This document shows, one piece after another, positions 1-13,199 of a DNA stretch of 64,000 nucleotides. The first letter of the stretch is position 1, and each line of letters opens with the position of its first letter. The stretch lies in the NCBI GenBank assembly GCA_037975125.1, contig CM075862.1:44068277-44132276 (forward strand), written 5' to 3'. The translations under genes and the position numbers were made by a program. A model generated the notes under the pieces. That model had not been told where the DNA came from and did not search any database. It saw only the letters and a list, made by a program, of their open reading frames with translations. Source of the DNA: Latrodectus hesperus. Lineage: Eukaryota > Arthropoda > Arachnida > Araneae > Theridiidae.

Positions 1-330
1 ATCAGACCAAGTTCTTAAAAAGAACAATGAGCTACTTTCTTCCACCACATTCAAGCCTTTTCCCTTTAACTATTATAATTCCAATTCTGAAGCGAAACTG
101 CCTTTTATTTCCTTTTGGGAGAGATATATTAGGGTATTACTATCCCGGCTCTGTCAACCTCTGATAAGAAGAGACATCCCTTATTTTTCCCCATTTTTCC
201 CTCCTTTTACTCCCTCTCTTTTTCCCCTTCTTTTCTATCGCTTCTACCGTTTTTGTTTCTTCTGGAGTTGCAAAGCACAGCTATTTCTCTTGCAGTGGCG
301 ACAACGTTGACCAGTAGGTCGGTCCATGCC
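1..330. other. Pyrimidine-rich tract with acceptor-like site
   Basis: A long T/C-rich tract (about 175-245) is followed by a good splice-acceptor-like sequence, TATTTCTCTTGCAG, ending near 294. Downstream, short ORFs begin with ATG at 326 (63 codons) and 367 (76 codons) in overlapping frames. Neither resembles a protein I know, and neither ends at a convincing donor. This may be the edge of an exon or UTR, or simply a low-complexity patch. Confidence 0.2.
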
Positions 331-530
331 CAAACCGCGATTACTTTTACGCACTAAAAATCTTCCATGTCGAGTTGCAGGGTATGGTGTGGAGGAGGGA
401 GGGGTTGTCGAGATGGTTCGAGCGAACGAGAGTCAACCGACTGTACTGTTGTCTTTTGTGGGGAACGTCCATATGCTACCAAGAAGTACAAAGCTTTTCG
501 AATCCAAACCAGGATGATGCCCCATGCCAT

Positions 531-2296
<1,766 letters not shown>

Positions 2297-2314
2297 TGAA
2301 GCAAAAGGCATTAC

Positions 2315-2760
2315 TAGAAACGACTGCCCTGTATTATCTGCACAACCCCTTAGGAAGAGTCCTGCACCCGATGATGTGTTTAGAGGAGGTGAATCATCGA
2401 CTCTAGGCTGGTCGACGCCAGTTTCCTCCCTGATCCCGCATCCCACCCCCGCAGAAGGAAATGGGAAGTGGGTGGGCAAGCAAAAGGGACAGAGGGACAA
2501 CCAGACCGGCCAAGCGTGACAGCGGCGACACGGACTAGCCACATGTTCTTCCGACTCACTGCTGCCTCTATCATCCCTTGCGGACGGAGGATGCAAGTGT
2601 TTGCTCCTCCGCATCCCCTTATCAGCGGCTTCACACGCGCACTCCAGGAAAGGATGCTGGACGGGGGGAGGGATGCAGATTTTGAAGGGGGAAGCAGAGG
2701 AAAGCTTTGAGTAGGTGGAAAGAGGGTCTTTCCTGTCGAGAAAAGGAAGCAAGACTGAAA
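2315..2760. other. GC-rich island 1
   Basis: Base composition rises abruptly from the AT-rich flank into a GC-rich block with purine-rich and pyrimidine-rich runs (for example GGGGGGAGGGATGCAG). Overlapping short ORFs occur on both strands, as expected where TAA and TAG are rare. No protein family, splice structure or repeat family is recognised. The block lies immediately beside the (TA)n array. It could be a promoter, enhancer or old transposon. Confidence 0.5.
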
Positions 2761-2899
2761 AGACTATTTTTTTTATTCTTTTTTTTCTGTTCTCTCTCGC
2801 CACCATATTTTTTCTTACGAACATTATTTGGGATATATTTTTTGGAAAGTGTGTATGATGTAGTAAGTACATCGTGTTTGTTGTTTCCACGCACCTAAT

Positions 2900-3650
2900 G
2901 AAAGATGGATGATGCTGCGACAAGTTTTTTTTTTCATTTTTTTATGTGCCCAGTGGAGTAAATAAAAGACGCGAAGCTCCAATCTTTGACACAGGAGTAA
3001 ATCTGTTCATAGACCCTTAACAAATTCTGTTTTTCTACATAACTTTACAAATAGTATCATTTAAAAAGCTCAAATTTTAAAGCGTATATGTGAAATTTAG
3101 TGTATACATTGATATTAACATTTTACCTAAACATATTTCAGAACTATTAGTGTTGTTACTCTATTTTAATAATATTAAATCCGATTTACAACCGAGTTTA
3201 TAAAAATTGGCTGTAAAATATGGAATGAATCGCTTACTGCATAATGTAAATGAGGTACATGTATATAATAATTTTTATAATTTTATGTGCTATATAATTT
3301 TATGCGTCTTCTCCCTACAGTTTACATATATTTTCTGATTGCATCGTTGATTCTTTCTATTTAAGCTTGCTAGAAACAAAGTATCTTTACATTTAAATAT
3401 TAAATTTCATAAATTTTAATTTAATTTAAAAATTACCATTCTTGTTTTTATTAAGAGTTTTTCTTGAAAAATTATTTAAAATATACATTAGTAATATATA
3501 AAAACGGGTAAGACTTTAAAATCTGGTTAAAACTATTGGTAGAAACAGGAATATTGCATTAAAATTGTAAGCAATTTTTACGATTCATATTATTGTCTCA
3601 AAAATGCAATTACATTTGTCCTGATATTTGTCTAAATAATTAGTATTAAT
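2900..3650. other. AT-rich non-coding DNA
   Basis: Nothing recognisable on either strand. Confidence 0.6.
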
Positions 3651-3653
3651 ATT

Positions 3654-3994
3654 GTATGATTTTAAGTATTAGTAAATCGATCAGCCAAGCTATATTACCA
3701 TATCATCATCATATGATGATGATACGCCAAGAAAACCAAAATTGTCTTAACCCAACAACATCTTATTGGCATCTAAATATCTGTTATTGATATCGTATAA
3801 TACATTGGTATACTTGGTATTAATATCGAGTAATAACTTGGTATACTTGGTATTGATATCGTATAATAACTTGGTATACTTGGTATTGATATCGTATAAT
3901 AACTTGGTATACTTGGTACTGATATCGTATAATAACTTGGTATATTTTGTAACTAAATACTTGTTGTTGATATCGTATAATTTTAAGTATTAGT
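3654..3994. repeat. 33-bp minisatellite flanked by 20-bp direct repeats
   Basis: Four full 33-bp units (3805-3936, each starting TTGGTATACTTGGTA) plus partial units run from about 3786 to 3985. Because 33 is a multiple of three, both strands carry an 11-residue repeating ORF, which is an artefact. The array is bracketed by near-identical 20-mers at 3654-3673 and 3975-3994 (one mismatch). A 24-bp perfect palindrome at 3701-3724 lies between the left flank repeat and the array. Confidence 0.9.
3701..3724. repeat. 24-bp perfect palindrome
   Basis: The 12-mer TATCATCATCAT is followed immediately by its reverse complement ATGATGATGATA, with no spacer. Confidence 0.95.
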
Positions 3995-3999
3995 TCACC

Positions 4000-6060
4000 G
4001 ATGGACCTATCCATCTTATCGTTTTATTGTCCCATGATAAGGATATGAAAAAAAAACTCAAAATGTTCTAATTGTATTAACAATATCTTTCTCCGCTCGG
4101 TATCCCAAAATTAGCAAAGGCTTTCTATTTAAGATTCCTCTAGATCAATTTGTTTTTATTAATATTTTGAGTTTCTTACTCCCTAATCACTTTAAAATTT
4201 GATTCAACAAAATCAAGCTGTCTTTCAGTCTTTCGCAAACTTTGCATTTTTACCATAACAATAGAGGAAAATTGCTTGTAAATTATCAAAATGCTTGGAC
4301 TCATTCAGAATTTGCATATTTTGTTGCAAAAAGAAGTCTTACAAATAAGTCATCAATGATAGTCTTTAAGAAATAAATTCTCAAGTGCTAATAATAGTCA
4401 GTGTTGCTAACATAAAAAATATTTAAATAAAAGTTCACGTACATTCTTTGCTGAAATTTAATTTGTAACTGTTTTTTCCCCTTTAAATGCTTTCACTTTT
4501 TTAATTTATTATATGCCAAGAAGTTTAAATTACTACTGGAATTTTTAAGTACAAAATATTTAATTTTACCGAATTTATTAAATCATGATTTGTTTGTAGT
4601 ACCAAGCGCTTAAAAATTAATTTCTACTAACACTAACACAATAATATGCATGTGTGTAAGATGCCTTATATAGATTGTTCATAATATATAATACTTTTCC
4701 CTTTCAGTATTCATTATAATTCTGGTTCAATTTTACACAATTTTTGAGCTATTGAAAAATAAAGTAAAGTATTAAAAATATAAGAAAATGAAAGATATAA
4801 AATTTATTTTTTCTTACAATTCCATGAAGTTGGAAGTTTTTATATGCGAATATCGGATGAATAAGAGAATTCTTATTCATTAATAAATGGTGAATAATAA
4901 AGGAAAAGAGAATTAAAGAGACAGATACAATTTATATCTACATGTTATATTTTGATTTACAAATGTTTATTCTATTTCATTTGGGTGTACAAAATATATT
5001 ATTTTTATGAAATTTAAGAAGATATTCTTAAAAATATTGATATATATTTTATTGTAAAATAATGAAACTTTTTTTGTGGTTAAAATAACACGCTGTATCA
5101 AGAAAATAATTAATTATGAGTATTTTAATTTGAGTTTGTGTTATAGTTGAAATTTTTGTATGTTTTTTAAGATAAAAATTCTATCTAAAAATTTATTGTT
5201 TATCAAAATCAATAATAGATTTGAGTAATTAAAGAAATTCTTCGGAAAAAAAGCACTGATATAATGTTATTATAGTAATTCCTACACTAAGTAATATATT
5301 ACATTATTTTATTGTAATCATAATATGTACAAATGTAATAAAATTTCAATAATTATTTTCATTTTTAAATATCCTTGATTTTTAAAATTGAAATAACATT
5401 TCAATTTATTGCTTATGGATTGAACACGGTATTTTTATTTCATGTTTTGTTAAAATAATAACCTTATATATTATATACAATTTTGTCATTACAAAACTTC
5501 ATTGTATATTTATACATATTAAAATATATATAATTTATATATCCTTAAATATTATATAAAAAATAGAGAAACATTTTATTTTGAAACAAAATAATTATCA
5601 AAATGTCATATTTTAAATATAATTTTCTCAATGAAATTAAAAGTACATAGAATATATATTTAAAATAATTCAAAAAGATATTGCATACTATATACATATT
5701 TGAAACAAATAATAATTATCATAAGTTATCAAGAATAACATTCTTACAAAATTTAGTCTTGGCATTTATATTTTTAATTTATTTATGAAGGAAATATTTT
5801 TAGTTTCATTTTTTGGTTTTAATTCATTGCTTGTAAGTCCCATTTGTGAATAAATTTAAGAACTTAATTTTTATTTCTTACTTCATTTTTAATTTAACAT
5901 GATCTTAAACGTTAAACATACTCAATTGAGAAGTCGGTATAGAAAATAAGATCTTCCAAAATTCACAAAAATACATTTATTTGATTTGAGATTTATAATC
6001 ACTCTTGGACTTTTAACACGAGATTACTGTATTGCATCGTTTTCAGGATACAATTATCAA
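4000..6060. other. AT-rich non-coding DNA
   Basis: About 2 kb of very AT-rich sequence without ORFs, SINE heads or terminal repeats that I can support. Confidence 0.6.
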
Positions 6061-6066
6061 TTTATA

Positions 6067-6116
<50 letters not shown>

Positions 6117-6127
6117 TGTTTGTGTGT
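6067..6127 (+). repeat. (TG)n / (CGTG)n compound microsatellite
   Basis: A run of TG dinucleotides passes into TGCG tetranucleotides and back to TG. Confidence 0.95.
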
Positions 6128-6519
6128 TTTATTACCTATTTAATATACATTCCTTATTTCTGTATTTTTATGCAATAATTAAATTATAAAGGGAGTAATT
6201 TTTAAAAGATTTTCTCTTTCTTTACTAATTTCATTCCCTATTTTTGTTTTCGCAATTTTTTTAACCCTACTTTTTTACTTAAATTCAAATCATTCTGAGC
6301 ACATTTCATTGATAAGATTATAGGATACTTACGCTAAAATCAACGTTAAATTGGAATGTTTGAATTATGTATTCAAATTTACTGTAATCAATATATTGCA
6401 GTTTATTTTGTAAAATATGCATTTATATGTTTATTATTTGTTAAAGGATAAAACTAAACAAAAACACGTGGTACAATGATCACACAGAACATACAAATAT
6501 TAAACAGCGCTACACGAAA

Positions 6520-6765
6520 ATATTGTTGTTGTTACTTATAACACTTAAACAAGCCAAGCTTGTTATACCGTTGGCTATGTAAATTTAAACCAGTAGGATG
6601 CTTTTTTCGCTTAACCAGAGAACCACGAAACTGAAAGTACTACTTTGCTCTAAACTCCCCCGATAGATGGCACCACCAGAGAATCCGGTCTCTCAATTTT
6701 GACACTGATCTGAAGGGGGAGGGAATTTTCTCCTGATCATTACCCATGATAACTTGCTGCGAATA
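6520..6765 (-). repeat. SINE family A, 5'-truncated copy
   Basis: The minus strand matches the body and tail of the complete family A copy at 17571-17949: the block around CCCCCTTCAGATCA, the ATCTATCGG block, and the tail CTTGGCTTGT followed by AAGTAACAACAACAAT. The tRNA-like head with boxes A and B is missing, so this is a 5'-truncated retroposon ending in an (AAC)n tail. Confidence 0.85.
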
Positions 6766-6859
6766 ACTAATGAATACTACATAACTAATGAATGCGAAAA
6801 TGCATTTCTTTCTTAAAAATGTTCGGTTGGATCCTACTTGGACGAACCTATTCACCAAG

Positions 6860-7437
6860 AGTGATAAACCTGAGAAAAGTCGAGAATAATTGATAAGAAA
6901 AGTCTTATTAATTTTTTAGTTTTTAATAATTATTTAATTAATTTGAGTTTTTAATAAATTATAATTTTTATCAATGTTTAAACGAAAAAATGGATTATTT
7001 CCGAACTAGATACTTTTTTCTTTAGAATTGCTTACATTTTGTGTTAACCTTACATTTATAATTTTTCCCGATATAAGTATTAAAAGTATCAATAATGGAA
7101 CGAGAATTGAGTTTAGAGATTAAAAAAGACTAAAAAAAAAAGACTTTTCAAAAAAAAAAGTTTAGTTACATTGAAATGTAATTAAAGGCATTAAAACTAA
7201 ATTATTAAGGTAAATTAAATGCATAAATTGTTTAAAATTATGTTTTTATTGGATATAAAGTATACCAATAGATTGTGAATTTACGTCAAGTTATTTAATA
7301 TCAAAATTTTGTAGAAAAATAAATGTAATCTATTATTTATCTATGCGTATAATTCATCAAAATTTACATGTTGTTTCTTAAGTCTAGAATTTTGATATAA
7401 AATACTGCAGGGGTTTGATCTGAAAGTAAACTAATTA
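6860..7437. other. AT-rich flank of the mariner element
   Basis: No feature is seen up to the TA target site at 7438-7439. Confidence 0.6.
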
Positions 7438-7439
7438 TA

Positions 7440-8712
7440 TAAGGGTTACTCTGAAATTTTTGAGATACGCGCAGACGAGAATTTACAAAATAAAAATATC
7501 GGTTTAATTTTCAAGTACAAAGTATTTTAACACAGAAGACGATTTTTTACGGACTTACTTCAACTTGTTTAGCGTAGGAATAAATTTTAAACAGAAAAGA
7601 AATTAGAGTTGACGCGAGAACATTTTCGCGCTATGATTTTCTACGATTTGAAAGCAGGATTAAATCAAGAAGAATGCGGTCAACGGTTGCAATTAGCATT
7701 TGGTGATGAATCTCCAGCTCGTGCTACTGTATTCAGATGGTTTAGAGAATTTAGAAGAGGTCGCAATTTTCTTCAGGTTGAAGAACACACAGGAAGGCCG
7801 CCGTCGGCAGTAATCCCGGATAATGTGTCTGCCATACGAAAAATGTTAATGGATGATAATCGCTATACCTATCAAATGATACAGAAGGAACTTAACATTA
7901 GATCCGCATCCATGCACAAATTCATTCATGAAGAATTACAGATGAAAATAGTAGTTTGCCGTTGGGTTCCCCATAATCTAAGAATCAAATTGAGAATCAA
8001 AAAGAGGAGCGTGTCAGAATCAGTAAAGAAACTCTGAATATGCTGAATGGTGGTGGCCACCGCATCATTTCTAAAATTGTAACAGGTGATGAAACGTAGA
8101 TACCGTTTTTTGACGTTCCAACACGTCAAGAAAGCAAAGTATGGGTCTTTGAAGATGATCCCACGCCGACAATGGTGAAAAAACAACGCGCACTGAAAAA
8201 AGTGATGTATGCCGTTTTCTTCAGAAGTACGGGATTGGTCAAAGCCATCAAGTTGGAAGGACAGAAGACAGTAACAGCAAACTGGTATACCACTAAATGT
8301 CTTCCAGAAATTCTACGAGAACTGAATGTTAGGGGACTAATGCTTCACCATGACAATGCATCTTCACATACAGCCGGATTAACAGTTAAGTTTCTTAAAC
8401 AAAAACTAATTAAAGTGATCGAACATCCGCCGTATTTATCTGATCTAGCTATGTGCGACTTTTGGTTATTCTTTAATCTAAAAAAGAACTTACGTGGACG
8501 TCGTTTTTATTCAGAAGAAGAGATTGATGTGGCTATAAGTGCATGTTTTTCATCTATTCGAAGAAATGAATGGCTTGAGGCATTTAATCTGTGGAAAATT
8601 CGTCTACAAAAGTGCATTGATGCTGGAGGAGACTACTTTGAACACACCTAAAATTTTGTAAGTATAACTTTAAAAACCTAGTTGTATCTCAAAAATTTCA
8701 GAGTGACCCTCG
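7440..8712 (+). mobile_element. Full-length mariner transposon
   Basis: A 1273-bp element, the usual mariner size. The terminal inverted repeats align over about 30 bp. The left end reads TAAGGGTTACTCTGAAATTT and the reverse complement of the right end reads CGAGGGTCACTCTGAAATTT; both then continue TTTGAGATAC. TA dinucleotides at 7438-7439 and 8713-8714 are the target duplication expected of this superfamily. The only gene inside is a DD34D transposase with a frameshift and a stop. The ends differ at only a few positions, so the copy may be fairly young. The subfamily was not determined. Confidence 0.95.
7603..8651 (+). pseudogene. Mariner transposase, frameshifted with a nonsense codon
   Basis: This would cut and paste the element by a DDE-type reaction at the terminal repeats. 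The N-terminal helix-turn-helix region (about 7609-7990) carries the mariner pattern ATVFRWF and GRPPSA. A frameshift occurs near 7995-8015; after it the frame continues RISKETLNML and GGGHRIISKIVTGDE. An in-frame TAG at 8097-8099 follows the first catalytic Asp. The second Asp (GAC 8352-8354, in HHDNASSHTA) and third (GAC 8457-8459, in AMCDFW) are separated by 34 residues, which is diagnostic of mariner DD34D. The C terminus, ending GGDYFEHT, is intact. No ATG is present where the protein should begin; codons TTA-GAG-TTG occupy the position, so the start has probably also decayed. The conserved PDLA is changed to SDLA. The copy cannot encode an active enzyme but could be mobilised in trans. 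Confidence 0.93.
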
Positions 8713-10690
8713 TATCCTCGAAAGATTGAAATATATCATGGATTGGGAAAATCGAGAATGTAATTATATTCAAGTAATGAGACAATTGTTATTGTTTAAA
8801 TTCTATCTCTCTTGAGCTGTTACAAAAAAAAAAGCTTCCCAATCTTGAACTCAGCAAAACTTAAGGATTTTTCTCTTTTAAAAGAATAATTTTTCCATGT
8901 CGAAAATAGAAGTTTGAAAAAGTGCTTATCAATAAATTTTTTAACTGTGGATATACATGCCTTATTTAATTGATTGTGTTTCATCACCATCACTGATATA
9001 AAGCACTTGTCTCTAGTTTAGACTAAATTTTAATTAAAATATATATTCTTTTATTGTATATTAGTTGGGTATATATTGTATAATTTGGTAAAATTTTTCA
9101 ATTTATTATTATGTTAAAGCAAAGGATGATATTTAATAAGACACCTATTCTGAAACTAAAACATTGATGCCAGGAAATATTAATTTTATGGATTATTTTA
9201 AATGTTTTTTGTTCAAAGATAATTTTTTTTAATTATTGGATTATACGGTAAGCAAATGGACAAAATATATTATCTAAACGATAATTTTTAAGTGTATCCA
9301 TATAGTAAATTATTACATTGATTGAAATCAACAAAATAAGACGGAAAAACAATAAGAAATATGAATAAGGGTTTTTCTAGAATGTTTTTTCTATGGGTTA
9401 ATGGGTCTCATATTTGGAAATGAATGTTAATATTTGAAGACTTTATTTATTATTAAATATAAATTCGTAGTTTAGATAAATTTAGATAGATATTTTTCGA
9501 ATGAAAATCAAATAAAAAATTATTTTGTTGTAATTATTGAAATTATTTTTATATAATAAAGTCAAAAATATAACCCTTCATTAAAATTAAAAAGTAAATA
9601 AGTAAAAGAATTTAAGAAAATTTCCTTTAATTTTAGACACCATTTTTATTTTACCAATGTAAGTTACAGTAATAGCAATTCAAGTGAAATATGACTTTGA
9701 AGCATTTGTAATCAATACATCAATAATTTATGATCAACACATCAATAAAAAAGCCATCGATAATTGTAGAATTTTGTAGATTTTTATTTACATTTGAAAA
9801 TGAGAAAAGGTTTGAGCAATGGGAAACAGAATCATGGATAATTTCAAAAGTCAACCGAATTATAAAATCCGTTTTTTTTTTTTTTTTTTTTTTTTTTTAA
9901 TCTGCATTTATATCTAAAATAACTTAACATAACAAAGATCTACTGATGTTAAAAATTTGAAATAAACACAATTTTCTGATATTTTATATCTTTAAAAAAT
10001 AATTGTTTCTTACAAATACCTGTTCTCTCACCAGTTCAAGTATTAATTATTAGTAATAAAAATACTTTAGTTTGTCTATCACACAACGCTCATTTTTCTA
10101 CCAGAGAATTAATTAGAACAGGATCTAGATTTCAAAGTTTATATCAAATGAGACTACTAGCATCCAAATCGTGGTGAAAATTGAATTCACGAATTATTTA
10201 ACTGAAGGGTTGAATGCTAAAGTAATATGTAATCGTAAGCTAGTGAAAAACATTGCAATGGTAACAAAAAGGTCACAAGTTCAATACTTTTTTCAACTAG
10301 AGATAAGAAGGCTCAAGGTTGGACACATGATGGTGCAACAATAACAACTAGAGATAAGAATATCGATTGAGATCATAAACTTTGATTAGTTACTTTATTG
10401 TTTCTTTATTTATGGCCTAGTCACCAAATAAAAATATTATTTTACAAATATCTATTTATTAATTTGGTTTAAATTGAGGAATTATATGTCTTATAATATT
10501 TCTTCTTAACATTTGTACATGAATGTTACATTCAAACGCCATTCTATCAAAGAGATGAACAATTGAATCTGAAGACAATTTTTAATTTCCTCAATGAAGT
10601 GCAATGCTATTCAACATCTATCCTTAATGCTTTACATTAGAGATTCGAATCTAGATTTACAGAATTGTTAAATAAATCTACTAAATTCTA
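8713..10690. other. AT-rich non-coding DNA with a poly-T tract
   Basis: Contains a T homopolymer of about 28 bases at 9871-9898, which could be the reversed tail of an unrecognised retroposon. A faint tRNA-like pair (about 10240-10295, with CACAAGTTCAATAC) may be a decayed SINE, but similarity is too weak to call. Confidence 0.5.
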
Positions 10691-10697
10691 CTAACAT

Positions 10698-11090
10698 CTA
10701 AAATGTATCCCAGCATTTTATGTTCAATATTACATGAATATATATTCTTTACTTTTTAAGCAGAAAAAATTTAAAATTCCTATAGAAGTTAGTAAACTTC
10801 AAAATGTTTACTAACTCATTCAGTATAAATAATGTAATTCTTTTCATCGAATTTTTAATTCTTCTTTTCTTTAACATGGAAGCTAAATTTCCATATCTAA
10901 ATAGTTAAATGTACCAAAATGTATCGAAACGTTTTATGTTGAATATTAAATGAATGTACATTCTTTAAATTTTCAACAGAAAAACTATGACTCTCTTTGA
11001 AATACAGTAACTTTAGAATATATAAGCTAACTTTATGTTATTTAATTATTCTTATTTGAATAATTTAATTCTTTTCATCGCACTTTAAAC
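10698..11090. repeat. Diverged tandem duplication, period about 220 bp
   Basis: Two segments (about 10698-10868 and 10918-11085) align in order: ATGTATC, then TTTTATGTT-AATATTA, then ATTCTTTA, CAGAAAAA, and TTAATTCTTTTCATCG near the end. The copies are clearly diverged. Function unknown. Confidence 0.6.
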
Positions 11091-12400
11091 TATTCCCCCC
11101 TCATGGACACGACACCACCCACACATACACATCTTAAACATAAGAATTCAATTTTTTATCTTAAAAAAATTAATTTTCTTATCCTATAATTAATAAGATA
11201 TGAAAATCAAATAAAAAATAAAATTTAAGAGAAACGCTCATACGTTCAAATACATTCTATTGTAAAATTTATAAGCAACTTTATTAAGACCCTTGTAATC
11301 TCAACTAAGCATGTGACAGTAACAAATTTAGTATTGAGAAAAAGAATTTTTTTGTGTAAGGCATTTAGTCCACTTAATCTATCTTCCTGGAATTCCCTTC
11401 AGGAAGCCCCTGGTGAAAGGAATTTTAGGTTAAGGAATTCCAGACTCTGGGGAAGAACGCACACATTTTTGTAACCTCCGGATCATAATTCCGTCCCACC
11501 CCGGTCTGCGCTAATTCATATTTGATATATAGCCTCCGATGTTAGTTGCAATATAGGAAATTGATCGGAGCGTTTGATGTCATTTCTGATGATTTACTCG
11601 CACATATAGATTGGACTGGGGGACCTTCCTTCAATAAGAAATTGTCTTATTCATCGGTAGAGAAGGTAGCAGTTATTTTGCTTCACGGTGTGGTTTGCTG
11701 TAGCAATTGATTTTTGACTAAAAATGTCTCACACAATAAATTGACAAATCCTTAGCTGTTCATTTGCAAACACCTTTAAAATTTTACTAAAAGGTGAAAT
11801 TTTCTAAGGAAATAATTAGAACAAAGTAATTATTATTTTTAAATATTTGAAAAAGTTACGGAAAAAAATGTGGCAAATAATTTGAAATTTAAGCAAATTT
11901 ACTTCTAGTTTCTAACTATATTTATTTTTATAAAAAAAATTAATTTTCTTTTTACGTGCATAAATGCTCTTGAATTTTGTTTTTCAAACTCAAGGATATT
12001 TAACTGTTTAAATATGACACTCATGGATATTTAATTGTATAGATATCAATAAGCGCGAATTTTCATTTCCTCATTTAATATGGCATATTGAAGATATATC
12101 ATTTAGTAAGGATTGAGTGTGGTTTAACGAGGCACAAAACGGTTTGCTATAGAAAATTTCGGGCAGGATCTCGAACATGTGTTACATAATGTCACATTTT
12201 TGCTATTTCTAATCACACTTGTGGATATGAGTGCATGGAAAATTTCCGGATTCCCTCTTTAGCAACGTGTACATTCGACCTATTTTCTGTAAAAGGCTTC
12301 CTATAAACAATAAAAAGACATTAATAAGTTATTTTCTGTTGTTGTTGCAAATTTCGTGACTCTTTAGCAGAACTAGACAATAACCATAAATCTGAAAATA
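11091..12400. other. AT-rich DNA with a moderately GC-rich patch
   Basis: A GC-richer patch at about 11370-11530 holds two GGAATTCC-type palindromes and a GTAACCTCCGGATCATAATT block that may belong to an unidentified SINE on the minus strand. The rest is plain AT-rich sequence. Confidence 0.4.
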
Positions 12401-12407
12401 TCCAAAA

Positions 12408-13170
12408 TGTCTTGTTGTTGTTGTTTCTTATCCTCACTGTCAGACTGAGTCAGACAAGATCCACGAGCCCGTTAACTGTAAGGAAGTTGAAGACTAGGAG
12501 AGGATTGCTAAAGAGATCCTCCTTAGAGAGACCCATGCAATCCAAAAGGTGCTCAGGAAAGACTTTGGCACTTGGTGCAGGTGACGAAGGTTTTCCTGCC
12601 CTCGTTGTAAGTGAGGCACTTGATGTGACCACTAGCAAATCTTGAGAGAGTAGTCCGGGTACGTCTGTCACAAGGGAAGTCAAGGGACAAATCCGGTTTT
12701 GATCCCTTGTACCAGTCATGGATAGGGGGTGTTTTCCACTCCTCCGAGATTTTAGATTTTTCCCGGGAGTATAACTCCATAAAGGTGAGTGTGGAAGAGG
12801 GAGTTGTAGAAATCCTGCAGCCCTCCTTAGCAAGATTATCTGCCATTTCATTCCCGTGGAGATTCACATGTGAAGGTATCCATTGCAAATGAACATCATG
12901 TTTAAGTGAAATGAGCTTTAATTTAAGTAGATGGAGTTGCTGATCTTGTCGGCTACAAGAAGCTAATTACTAAGATGGTGGAGAGAACAACGACTGTCTG
13001 ACAAGATCCATAGGTCACCATAATCCTCCTCAGAAAGAATAGCTTCTAGTCCCAGGTCTATTGCAATCAATTCACTTCTGAAGATAGAGCAATGATTAGG
13101 ATTACGCTGAGAAAGAGTCAAATTGGTGTGAGGGGTTTCTATATATATGCCACTGCCTGCTAGTTTTAAA
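12408..13170 (-). pseudogene. LINE (Jockey/R1-like) RNase H and 3' end fragment
   Basis: The minus strand encodes the C-terminal RNase H domain of a non-LTR retrotransposon ORF2. The region from 13165 down shows an RNase H start (GSGIYIETP, then FRSELIAID and WILSDS), interrupted by stops and a frameshift. The frame at 12888-12553 continues with IPSHVNLHGNEMADNLAKEG, the usual end of the domain, where His and the last Asp are present. The frame then shifts again to the extreme C terminus (PEHLLDCMGLS, stop at 12450). A 3' tail GATAAGAAACAACAACAAG reads to about 12408. The endonuclease and reverse transcriptase domains are absent, so this is a 5'-truncated dead copy. It would have acted in target-primed reverse transcription. 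Confidence 0.88.
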
Positions 13171-13199
13171 ATGTTTCAAAAAACATTAGAGTCCTTCAG

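Noticed and set aside
3786..3985. CRISPR-like array
   Set aside because: Units are contiguous repeats without unique spacers, and the genome is eukaryotic.
3766..4014. Repetitive proteins on both strands over the minisatellite
   Set aside because: They arise because the 33-bp unit is a multiple of three; no other sign of coding.
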